Of a stretch of DNA of 64,000 nt, positions 26,982 to 36,750 are shown one piece after another. The DNA is taken from assembly GCF_023074055.1 (NCBI RefSeq), contig NZ_JADPKR010000094.1, positions 310,001 to 374,000 of the forward strand, given 5' to 3'. A model generated the notes under the pieces. The model was not told the DNA's origin, did not search any database, and saw only the letters and a list, made by a program, of their open reading frames with translations. Each line of letters begins with the position of its first letter. The stretch's first letter is position 1. Source of the stretch: Bradyrhizobium sp. 141 (lineage in GTDB: Bacteria > Pseudomonadota > Alphaproteobacteria > Rhizobiales > Xanthobacteraceae). A program made the translations under genes and the position numbers.

Positions 26982-29900
26982 TCACGCAGGCGAGATTCCG
27001 GCAATCTCCTCCAGCGTTGATCGCGCTTGTGGAACGAACCGAGTCCCCGCTGCGGGCGCGAATGCGAGAAGCAATTCGGCGGCAGACGCGATGGTTCGTT
27101 CGGACCGCGCAAGGACAGCCTCGACTGGCGGCACCGTGGTCGCCGGAAGCGATAGGCGGAAGCGAGCGTTGCTGACAAGATGAGTGCACCCGGCAAAGAT
27201 CCACGCCACAAGCGGCTCGGCTACACCACTGCGGAGCCGCGACGCGTTCACATGGAACAGCAGCCATGCAGCTGCCCAGCAAAACTCGGCGGGGCGCGCC
27301 GTTAGATCCTCTCGCAGCAGCCAGATCGCGTTGGCCGCGCCATCTCGATCGGTCGCGATTGCCGTGAGGTCGCCCCCCATCCGTCGAAGCAAAGGATGAA
27401 TGGATTCGATCTCGGGAGACGCCAATCCTTCCTCGACAATCGCATCGATCGCCCGGAATTCGCGGGCGAGCGCCGCGGCCGCGGCGAAGCTCAGCAGATA
27501 ATCTTCGGCGGCGCGATGCAGATCCTCCTCGGCGGGCTCGCCGATCGTAGCCAACGGGATCGTGCCGCGTCTGGGATTCTTAAGTGCGTCGCCACTTTCG
27601 AGCCACTCGCCGGAGGTAACCATGCGCGCCACTGAAGCATGCCGTCGGACGCGCTCGACGAAATGGGCTGGATCGTGCGTTGCGATGGTCCTACGATCTT
27701 CGGCGATCGCCGCCGACAGTTCTGAAGAGACAATCGGGCCCTCGACTAGATAGTCGCGAAAATTGCGATAGAAACCGGTAGGCTCGGTGAGTGCTTGGTC
27801 CGCATCGGCCAGCAGGTAGAATCCGAGATCGAGCGCAATGACAGAATGCTCGCGGATTGCCTCGATCGGCTCGGTGTTGCTGCCGCAGCCCGGCGGATAG
27901 AATACCTCCTCCTCGCCGCCTGCTTTGGTCCCAGTGATTTCTCGGTAGAGCCAAAGCAAACCATTTGGCACGACACGGCGGCAATAGGCTTCAGCCAGCG
28001 TACCTTCCGCATCGACCCCGGACAGGGCGGAGAGGGCGTCACGCATCTTGATGATTGAGATGTCGGGCCGGCTGGCGCGATAGGCAGCCTGCGCGGTATC
28101 GGCGAGCAACCCGATCGCCATCGCACGCACCGATGGTATTTTGTCAAGCTTCGATGCCTCGACTTGGGCACGTTCAAACCACCGTTGCGCTGCCGCCCAG
28201 TCGCCGAGCGTCGCAGCGCTTATGCCTGCTTCGCGAGCGATATGAGCCTTTTCGATTGTGTCTTGCCCGCCCGCTTCCGCAGCGGCAATCAGCAGCGGGA
28301 GCGCCGCTGCATGATCGCGTCTGCGCCAGTGGATCTTGGCGCGCGCGCGCGAAAGCGCGATGTCGAAGCCAAATTTGACTTCAGCTTGCATCAGACACGC
28401 GAGTGCTTGCTCGACGTCGTCGCCATTCTCGTCGAGGCAAATGGCCTGCGCAATTGCGCAGCGTGTGGCGAGCATCGCATTGCCCCATCGCATCGCGAGG
28501 TCTGCGCAAGCGGCATATTCGCGGGCAGCAGCCGCCCAATCGAACGTCTCAGCTCGCGATTCCTTGAGCCAGGCATGGTTGACCAAGTTTGAAATATCGC
28601 CGCGCCCAGGTTGGAAGGACGAGAAGATCTGATCGCGTGTTGCGGGCTCCTCGCCATCGAGCCGTTCTAAGATTTCCTTGAAACGGGCAACGCTGCGGAT
28701 ATTGCCAAGTTGCGCTGCGAACAAAACGCCACTTACATGCGGATCGCCGCCGGCCGGCGAATTGAAGTTGCGGTTGGCCTCGGCGAGCTTGGGCGCGCTT
28801 CTCAGCAGCCGATCGAACCGAAGTAGGATCTCCAACCAATCGGGAAAAAGCTCGCCGGTGCGTGGATGGAGCAGGAGCTTGGATAGCGCGAAACCCTCGA
28901 TGAGCTCCGGTCCCTTCAAGTGGACGAGCTCGTGCTCGAACGCGTTCCAGGCGGCGCGAGCATTTTCGGATGTTCCATGAGGGAGGAGGACGAGCAATTG
29001 AGCCAATCGCAGCATCGCCGACGCCGCGAGGTCTTGAGGGAAGATCGGCGCGTCGGTTCCGAAGATCATGAGTTCGCCCACGAACGGAGCGAGCAGGTCC
29101 AGCACGCCTACCGGGCAGGTGATCACGCTGTGCGCGAAAGCAAATACGAGACTTCCCTCCTCGCTCTTGAGCGCGTGATGCAACGCTGCGGACGCATCCA
29201 GTACGGAGACGTCCCTGTTTCGCATCATCGTGTCGGCGACGCGGAGATGGATGGCCCGACATTCTGCGGCGGTGAGCACTTCCTCCGCGGCATCTTCTAG
29301 CAATGGCGACACTCGCAGTCGCCTTTTACGATATGTCTCGATCCACGGCCCGACGAGCTGATCGAGCAGAAGACCAGGGAGCGCTATGGTTGGATCGAGG
29401 CCAGCGATCTCTAACGCCAGAGCTCGGTCGAACCCGCCACGGATCAGGCTGGCGCGCAGCAGCAGCGTTTGCGCATCGGTCGAGAGCGCTGTTATCAATC
29501 GTTGTCGCGCTGCGCGCCGTTCCGCGCCCAGTTCACCGGGGAGTTGCCCGCCCAATACCCCAGCAAGGGATGCGCGCGACCAATTCGCCGCCTTCAGATG
29601 AAGCAGCGTCGCCATGGTGAGTTGGGGATGACCCCGCGCCGCGGCGCGAAAGACGGCGCCGGCGTACTTGGCGTCGCCGCCAGCCAGCTCCACGAGTTCA
29701 ACTACTTCCTCTTCCGAGAGGTATTCGACCTCGATTGCAGCAGGCGCCTCTGGTGCCAACTGATGATGTGTCGCCCTGGTAGGCGTGCGATAGCTTGTAA
29801 CTATAGCGGTGCAATCGCGACGCCGAAGGCTGGCGACGACGCGTAGCAGTGCATCCCGCACGGCAGGATCGTCGATCTCATTCACGTCATCCAGGATGAG

Positions 29901-30972
29901 ATGCGTCGCGGGGGAGGCCGCCAGCAGCGGTGTCGGAGGGCGATAGGTTGCGGAAGTCGACGATCGACCATTGCCCGCCACCGTGCTCGGCTACGAGGCG
30001 TGCGGCGAGAGACTTGCCTAGTCCCGTCGCGCCACTGGCGATCGCTACCCCTGCGCTTCGTCGGGCCGTGTCGATTGTGGCGACCAAGTCTACTCGCGGA
30101 GCCCGGATCGGGGGAAGAGGTAAATCGCTAGCCGGCACAAGCAAGGTTGGACGAGTGAAGGTCGTGCCTGAGCTGCTGCCCTGGAACGCCGCGGTTAGTT
30201 GCTCCAACGGAACGGGAACAATGGCGGTCTTGTCGATTAACTCGAGGAGGTCGGCTCGTCGTAATTGCCGTGCATTGTCGGAGACCACCGTCATCAGCAG
30301 GCGCTCGATCGTCGCGGGCACTACGGCCTTACCTGTTTGGCTTGAGAGCCGTCTTGCGGATGCGACATACTCGATGAGTCCAGCCTCGAGCTCGGCGCGC
30401 ACGTCTGCGAGGCCCGGTGCACCACAATCCCAGTGAATGCGTTGGAGGAAATCGCACCGGAACCCTTTGTCGGGCAGTGCTTCGAGATAGAGTTTCGTGG
30501 ACGGCTTCAAATCGAGTCCGGCTATCAGTGCGCGTAAGGGCCCAACAGCCGCTCCTGCAGCGGCACGCCGCCAATAGTGAAGTGCGGCACCTCCAGCGAT
30601 CCGATGCTCAATGCTGCGCTCCACACCGATTTCGGACGTAGTCAGATAATGAAATGACACGACGCGCTTGGGATTGCGTTGGACAAGATCCACGAAAGAA
30701 TCGATTGCGTCGCGGACATGCGCCGTCTGGAGGGTGATGCTTGTGCTGCCGCCTGTGTCTTTGACCTGGGTTCCTGCGAGCGCGCCGCGCGCCGCGACTG
30801 CGTAGTCTTCAGCCACTTCGAGATAGAGCGTCTCTCCGTCCCCCAAACCTAACCAGGCCAAGCCCGATGCATAAAGCTGATAGCCATAACCACGCAGCGA
30901 GGCGGTCGCTTGGCGCGCGACATCGCCTTTCGGTGAATCGAGGCCTGGACCCGACCCGAAAACGCTCGTCAA
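26982..30972 (-). pseudogene. Nuclease-STAND NTPase-TPR defence protein, one frameshift
   Basis: Two frames join into one protein of about 1,330 residues. Part 1 starts with TTG at 30972 (GGAGGAG ahead): RGYGYQLYASGLAWL, YLEVAEDYAV and GTQVKD look like a DUF4297/Cap4-type nuclease, then GATGLGKS (about residue 315) is Walker A of a STAND/AAA NTPase. It stops at 29887-29889. Part 2 continues in the next frame with THLILDDVNEIDDP (Walker B) and IVTSYRTP (sensor), followed by about 850 residues of helical, TPR-like repeats. A single extra base in a run of five Gs (29910-29914, plus strand) would explain the break. This is the layout of Avs-like sensor proteins. Confidence 0.8.
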
Positions 30973-31204
30973 TAGCGCTCCTCCAGCATAGGCGGGGCCG
31001 GAACTCCTCCGGCTCGCGCTTGGTCTTCAAAACAGTTCGGACCTATTTCAATCAGTCTTGGATCGCTAGTCTGCTTGATCATGATTGGAGCCCGGGTCCG
31101 AACCGCAACAGCTCGATATCGCTAATCTGCGCCATGACACTCGATCCTTGGCGCTAAGCAATAGCCAGCTAACGATTTCCTGACCAGCGTTGATCGGGGT
31201 AGGG

Positions 31205-32545
31205 TCATCGCGCGACGCGATGCAGTCGGAATAGCTTTTTGAAGAAATCCGCGATCCTCGATTCGGCGTCATCGCCAACCAGCTCATTCGCTCCAAATCG
31301 GTAAATTTCATACCCGGCGAGGCGTAACTCTCGGTCGGCCGACACCATGTCTGCATAGACCTTCAAGGACGGGCGGTCCTTTTCCGAGAAATGATGCTTT
31401 CCGTCCACCTCAAGCACGATGCGTTGGCGTCCCGGGAGGAGGAGCAAAAAGTCCATCCGCTGTCGCGGAAGCGGCAGGCGATGGCGCAGGGTTTTTACGA
31501 TGGCGGGGTCATAGTGAAGATAGACCTGCGGCAAGAGCGCAGGCAACGTCTCACCCAGAGCGGGGTGGAAAACCTTGAAATAGGTGGCGAAAAGCTTGTG
31601 CTCTGCATCTGACGACAGAGACTTCTGCAGGCGTGCGCCAAGATTTGCTGCATTGGCGCCTGGCATGATGTCGCTCCACCACGCGACAAGTTCGGACCAT
31701 AGCAGACCGTTTGAACTGATCGGCCGATCATAGACCAAGCAGCTCTCCTCGCCAGAGAGGATGACGATGTCATTGTTTATGGCGTCGGCGAACCCGATCT
31801 CGGGCTTCGGACCTTGAGAAGCGAAGATCAGGTTCTTGGGCCGGCCGCCAACACCCCGCACGAGAGGTCGGAAAACGAAAATCGGGTGACCGGAAAGTTC
31901 GCTCTCCTGCACTAATTCGTATCCATCGCGCGCGAGTATTTTGTTGAGGGCGGCGACCGACTTCAACTGTTCCTCGCCCGACCGAGCGAGGGGGTGGACA
32001 GCTTCCTCGAGCAACGCGCCGAACCGAGCTCTGGAGCAGTCAAATGCACCGATTTCCCCGAATAGATGCTCGACCGACCAGTCACCTGGATTGTCATCCA
32101 TGTGCCGAGTGATCTTATCGCGCAAGCTTTGATGGGCACCCCTGCTTCGAGCCATGCTTCCGAAGAAGTCTTCAAAGGGCGTGGAAAGTGGGAAATAACG
32201 TTCGACCATCTCCACCGTGCCACGCTCGCCAGCGAGATCGTCTCCGAAGACCCGTGCGACATCGCGCCTAGTGATCTGGGTTATAGGCGGGTCGTTGGCT
32301 TCCAGCACCTTTCGGCCGGCCTCGTCGAGAGAAACGTCGCCACGATGAACCGCAAACTTCAAAGCCAACTGCGCCAAATCCATCTCGGTGAGGTTGGCAA
32401 GCGCCGAGTCGATACGTTGGCGCTTTGAAAGACCTTCACCCGCGGGAACAACCAAGCCCGCGATTTCAAGCGGAGCCTGGCTAAGCTCCGTGTGGGTCAT
32501 TGCCTGCAATACATCGGCGATTAAGATGCGAAGGTTGGTGGTCAT
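31205..32545 (-). CDS. Defence-type protein with C-terminal DUF559/Vsr-like nuclease
   Basis: 446 residues. The last ~110 residues contain RMDFLLLLPGRQRIVLEVDG, KHHF and YADMVSADRELRLAGYEIYR, followed by FGANEL. This is the DUF559/very-short-patch-repair-like nuclease pattern (D...ExxG/K). The first ~100 residues (MTTNLRILIADVLQAMTHTE..., PITQITRRDVARVFGDD) resemble N-terminal domains found with AbiJ-type abortive infection proteins. The middle is unknown. It stands alone on the minus strand, 232 bp from the STAND-like gene, with a divergent neighbour. Confidence 0.65.
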   Translation of the reverse strand: MTTNLRILIADVLQAMTHTELSQAPLEIAGLVVPAGEGLSKRQRIDSALANLTEMDLAQLALKFAVHRGDVSLDEAGRKVLEANDPPITQITRRDVARVFGDDLAGERGTVEMVERYFPLSTPFEDFFGSMARSRGAHQSLRDKITRHMDDNPGDWSVEHLFGEIGAFDCSRARFGALLEEAVHPLARSGEEQLKSVAALNKILARDGYELVQESELSGHPIFVFRPLVRGVGGRPKNLIFASQGPKPEIGFADAINNDIVILSGEESCLVYDRPISSNGLLWSELVAWWSDIMPGANAANLGARLQKSLSSDAEHKLFATYFKVFHPALGETLPALLPQVYLHYDPAIVKTLRHRLPLPRQRMDFLLLLPGRQRIVLEVDGKHHFSEKDRPSLKVYADMVSADRELRLAGYEIYRFGANELVGDDAESRIADFFKKLFRLHRVAR

Positions 32546-32750
32546 TGAAAATGTTTGAGCAAGCCGGCTTCAAGCCTTTGGAATCGCCTGCACTTTATAA
32601 CGTTCAGATGGCAAATTCAGCCGGAATGCGACTTTATTCGAGCTAGCCGTGGGAAGCTTTTGGAGGTGAAAACGAGAGAAGCGCCCGAGCAGGCGGCTGA
32701 AAGGAACGACGCATGAAACAGGTGATGGTTGTCGGGTTGCGAATCACCTG

Positions 32751-34082
32751 ATGGGTGAGACTGGTCCGAGCACGGCGATGCTTGCGGCGATGACGGAGCT
32801 CTGGCGGCTACGTCCGCCGGGGCCTGATAATATTCTCGCGCATCCCGCCTTCGTGCGGCTGCGCGAGACTTGCCGCGACGGCTATACGAACGCCGGTGAG
32901 AAGGGGCCGAACTTCGCGCTCTCGACCGCATTGCGAAGCCTGGGCCTTCCGTGTCACCTGCAGAAGGAAACATCCCATCTTGCGTTGCCGGTGGAGGAAG
33001 CAGCGAAGGAACTGGATGCGGCGCTGTTGGCCACCCATGCCAGGCGCATTCACCTGGCGCCGCTCGATCTTGCTGCCGACCTGCCACCGCTCGCATTCGG
33101 CCCGGTCAGGGTGTGCCGGTTGAGCGCGGACGAGCTGCGCGGCTTGATCGATGTGCACCGGCTGAAGCGGCTTTATCCGCGTCAGGACTTCGATGCTGAG
33201 CGCTTTTCCGAATTCCACTGGCTCATCGTCGAGGAGGCCGTGGCGCTCGAGCAGGAGCCGGAGAAGCGCGCGGTTCCGGTCCTCTTCATGGACCTGAGCC
33301 AGGACCTCGGGCGGATCGAACCGCACAAAGGGCGCTTCCCGAGTGCTTTGGAGAAAGCATTGTTCTTCCTCCTGCTAGCTCCCTGGGAGAGCTGGTCGAC
33401 TATTCAGGAAGTCGATTGGCGCGGCTTTCGTGTGCCGTGGGTCTACACGATCGACAGCGACATCTTCGTTCGGCCCGCTTCGCCGCCGTCCCCCGACACG
33501 CTGAGCTGGGAGGACCAGATCTACGAAGATGGGTTTGGCAAAACGTACGAGGAAGAGCGCCCGGTAGGGCTTCACTTGGAGGAAGATGCGAAAAGCGAGC
33601 TGACGGGCTGGAACGAAAGCCGATGGGCGACCGTCGAGCAGGCGAAGGGATCGGTCTTGTTCGAGACACCGATCGCCCACTTCCTCGTCCGGGCGTTTCT
33701 GGCCGACGGCGTGGGCGAATTCCTTGCGCACATCACGACGATTGAGGCGGCGCTCGGCTTGCGGGCGGATTATCACAAGAGCTTTCGTGTCGCGCCTGAT
33801 CGCCACAAGGGGGTGGGCGCCACGAACCGAATGCGAAGGCGAGTCGCGGGTCTACTCGGTGATCGTCTTTATGCCGACCAGTATGAGCAGCTTTTCGATA
33901 TAAGAAGCGCTTTCCTGCATGGCCGCGCCGTAGCTGCCATCTCGACGCAGGAGCGGGTGATGGCGCGATCACTGGCCCGCAGGGTGGTCGAGGCTCTCAT
34001 CCTCGCAATCTGCAGAGGGCCGATTTCATCGCGAGAGGACGCGCTCGACGACCTTCTCGATCGGGGCGCTGCGCTGTTGTGA
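32751..34082 (+). CDS. HEPN-domain (ApeA-like) protein, first gene of a helicase-nuclease operon
   Basis: 443 residues. The C-terminus has LFDIRSAFLHGRAVA, an R-x4-H motif of HEPN ribonuclease domains in a helical context. The preceding FLADGVGEFLAHITTIEAALG is typical of ApeA/HEPN proteins. The N-terminal part is unrecognised. The start is uncertain: ATG at 32751 has no good ribosome site, and ATG at 32790 (MTELWRL) is possible. The next gene follows 16 bp later with its own GGAGG. This gene may encode the effector or sensor of the three-gene module. Confidence 0.6.
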   Translation: MGETGPSTAMLAAMTELWRLRPPGPDNILAHPAFVRLRETCRDGYTNAGEKGPNFALSTALRSLGLPCHLQKETSHLALPVEEAAKELDAALLATHARRIHLAPLDLAADLPPLAFGPVRVCRLSADELRGLIDVHRLKRLYPRQDFDAERFSEFHWLIVEEAVALEQEPEKRAVPVLFMDLSQDLGRIEPHKGRFPSALEKALFFLLLAPWESWSTIQEVDWRGFRVPWVYTIDSDIFVRPASPPSPDTLSWEDQIYEDGFGKTYEEERPVGLHLEEDAKSELTGWNESRWATVEQAKGSVLFETPIAHFLVRAFLADGVGEFLAHITTIEAALGLRADYHKSFRVAPDRHKGVGATNRMRRRVAGLLGDRLYADQYEQLFDIRSAFLHGRAVAAISTQERVMARSLARRVVEALILAICRGPISSREDALDDLLDRGAALL

Positions 34083-34098
34083 ATGGGGAGGAACGTCA

Positions 34099-36750
34099 AT
34101 GGCGGCCGTCAGCCTGAGGCCACAAGCGCAATCGGACCTGTTCCGGACCGTCGTCGTCGACGGTCCGCTCGCCCTGCGTATGGCTCGATTGAAAGCAGCG
34201 CGCGAGGGGGCGGTCGGATGTCAGATCGTGAGCCTCTCCCAACTGGCCGCCCGCTTGGCAGGAGGGTTCGTGCGCCCCGCACAAAGAGAGGAGCTGGAGC
34301 CTGCGCTCGCCGACGCGCTCGCCGAAGGCAGGTTCGCGGAACTGACGCCGCTGCAGAGTCTCCCCGGGACGGTGCGCGCGTTGGCGCGGACCTTCGAGCG
34401 GCTGTGGTCAGCAGGATTCAATCTGGCCTCGGCGGCGCCTGCACCGCGGCTCTCGGACTTGGCCCTCATCGAGAGCCGCATCAAGGCGCGCCTCGGACCC
34501 GGCGTCCTGACGCCTCCTGACTTGGCGGCGGCCGCCATCGCGCGGATTCGCCTTGCCACCGATCTGCTCGGACCCGTGACTCTCCAGCACATCATCTGGA
34601 TTCCGCCGGTCTGGCGGAGCCTGCTTGCGGCTCTCGGCGAGGTGACGAGTGTGACGGGGCTACCTTGTGAAGAGCCGCCCGGCGCGCCGACCGCTCTGAC
34701 CGCTTGGGTATGTGCCGATCCCCATGCTGAAGTGGTCGAGGCCTTGCGATGGGCACGCGAGCTGATCGCGAGCGGGACGGCCAGACCCGAAGAGATCGCG
34801 ATCGCTACGGCCGCACCCGGGCCTTGGGATGAGTCCATGCAAACTCTCGTGGCGAGCGCCGAGTTGCCTGTCCATTTCTCGCACGGCACGCCGATCCTAT
34901 CGACGGTCGACGGGCAGGCATGCGCGGCTTTAGCCGAACTCCTGGGGCAAGGGCTATCGCAGGAGAGGGTGCGGCGCTGGTTGGCTCACAGCATGCGGCG
35001 CTGCACCGCCTTGGAAGCGCTGCCTGATAATCCGCTGGCGGGAGTTCCAGGTCACGTCCATCTCAACGGCTTCGTCCATTGGCGACGGGCGCTCAACCTG
35101 GCTCAGGCGCAGCGGACCGATGGAGCCCGGCCGGCGCTGTTGCTCCTGCCGGCCCTGGAGCTGATATGCCGGGGATGGGCAGCAGCTGAGGAGGCCGGCC
35201 GGCGGCTTCTGCCGGCCGCGGCGGCTCGGGTCTGGAGCGCCGCCATGCGGACTGGGCCGGCGGAGGCGCTGGCCTTCTCGCTAGCGACGTTGCGCACACC
35301 CGATGGGGCGGATCCGGGTAACAGCATCGCCTGGTGCCCGGCTGCGCATCTGGCGGGCGCCCCGCGACGCTTCGTGCGGCTGATTGGCCTCACGGCCGGA
35401 GGTTGGCCTCGAGGCGTTTCCGCCGATCCGCTCCTGCCTGACCATATCCTCTCCCTGGACGACGATCAGGCGCCGACACGTTCACAGACCGATCGACGGG
35501 TGTTTTCTTCGATCGCGCGCTGCGCCGAGAACCTTTCCTTCTCCTACAGTCGGCGCAACGCCCGCGGAGGCCTGCAGACGCACAGTCCGCTTTTGCCCGC
35601 GCACCTGACACCGGTTCGGTTGGCCCGTCAGCGTATTCCTGAGCATGCCTTTAGCACTGCGGACCGGCTAGCCGCTCGAGCCGGGGAGGCGCGGCAGAAC
35701 CCGCGCATCGCCCGCGCCATCGGATGCTGGCTGGCCCGCCGATCGGCCGAAGTCGGAGCGCATGACGGGATTATCCAAGCCGATCATCCGGTGGTGATCC
35801 GCGCGTTGCAGCAGCCGCAATCGGCAACTTCCTTGCGGCGGCTGCTGCGCGACCCGCAGGGATTCGTCTGGCGCTACGCGCTCGGCTGGCGGGAGACCGT
35901 TGTTACTGACCCGGCGTTCGACTTGGACCCGCGAGCCTTTGGCGACCTGGTTCACCGGTTGCTCCAGCGGACCGTGAATGTTCTCGAGCAAGGACCCGGC
36001 TTCGGCCGGGCGTCTGCGGACGAGGTCGAAGCGGCATTAAGCACGGCCGGCGCCGCGGTCCTTGTCGAGTGGCCGCTCGAACGGCCGGCGCCGCCGCCGC
36101 TGCTTTGGCGCTACACGCTTGACCAAGCCCGGACGGTGGCATTGCGCGCCTTGCAGCTGGATCCGAGCTTTGAGGCAGGTACCCGCAGCTGGACCGAAGT
36201 GCGGTTCGGGGACCCCGACGGAATCGAGGCGGACCCAAACGCTCCGTGGGATCCACGCGAGATCGTTCCGGTGCCCGGCGTGCAGCTCGCGATCCGCGGC
36301 GCCATCGATCGACTCGAGCTCGACACCGGCGATCGGCGAGCTCGCGTCACCGACTACAAGACAGGAGCGGTTCCCAAGGCGCCGAACGACCTCCGGCTGG
36401 GAGGTGGCACCGAACTGCAACGCGTGTTGTACGCAGTTGCCGTCGCCCACCATCGGCCGGAGACTCGAATCCAGACCCGGCTGGTCTTTCTGGCGGAGGA
36501 GAACCCGCAGCCTTATCCGCTTCGAGGTGAAGATCTGGATCAGGCGCTTGCTGACGCTGTTCAGCACCTCAAGGCCGGTGTGACCCTCATCCGGGCTGGG
36601 ACCAGTTTGCCGGGTCCGCACGATCCCTGGGAGGATTGGAACGACCTGCGTATCGCGCTGCCGGCTATCGGGGAGCCTTTCACCAGGATCAAGGACGCGG
36701 CGTTTCGTCGGGCATTCGGCGATTTCGGCGCAGTGTGGGGGGCGCGATGA
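34099..36750 (+). CDS. AddB/RecB-like PD-(D/E)XK nuclease with helicase-like N-terminus
   Basis: 883 residues; GGAGG at 34085-34089 supports ATG 34099. The C-terminal nuclease domain has RVTDYKTGAVP (D-x-K core) and TELQRVLYAVAVAHH (Q...LY helix), as in RecB/AddB (Cas4-like) nucleases. RDPQGFVWRYALGW is the conserved helix before it. The cysteines of the AddB Fe-S staple are not visible. The N-terminal part resembles the inactive helicase fold of AddB. It ends in an ATGA overlap with the UvrD-like gene, so both act as a two-subunit helicase-nuclease. Confidence 0.82.
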   Translation: MAAVSLRPQAQSDLFRTVVVDGPLALRMARLKAAREGAVGCQIVSLSQLAARLAGGFVRPAQREELEPALADALAEGRFAELTPLQSLPGTVRALARTFERLWSAGFNLASAAPAPRLSDLALIESRIKARLGPGVLTPPDLAAAAIARIRLATDLLGPVTLQHIIWIPPVWRSLLAALGEVTSVTGLPCEEPPGAPTALTAWVCADPHAEVVEALRWARELIASGTARPEEIAIATAAPGPWDESMQTLVASAELPVHFSHGTPILSTVDGQACAALAELLGQGLSQERVRRWLAHSMRRCTALEALPDNPLAGVPGHVHLNGFVHWRRALNLAQAQRTDGARPALLLLPALELICRGWAAAEEAGRRLLPAAAARVWSAAMRTGPAEALAFSLATLRTPDGADPGNSIAWCPAAHLAGAPRRFVRLIGLTAGGWPRGVSADPLLPDHILSLDDDQAPTRSQTDRRVFSSIARCAENLSFSYSRRNARGGLQTHSPLLPAHLTPVRLARQRIPEHAFSTADRLAARAGEARQNPRIARAIGCWLARRSAEVGAHDGIIQADHPVVIRALQQPQSATSLRRLLRDPQGFVWRYALGWRETVVTDPAFDLDPRAFGDLVHRLLQRTVNVLEQGPGFGRASADEVEAALSTAGAAVLVEWPLERPAPPPLLWRYTLDQARTVALRALQLDPSFEAGTRSWTEVRFGDPDGIEADPNAPWDPREIVPVPGVQLAIRGAIDRLELDTGDRRARVTDYKTGAVPKAPNDLRLGGGTELQRVLYAVAVAHHRPETRIQTRLVFLAEENPQPYPLRGEDLDQALADAVQHLKAGVTLIRAGTSLPGPHDPWEDWNDLRIALPAIGEPFTRIKDAAFRRAFGDFGAVWGAR

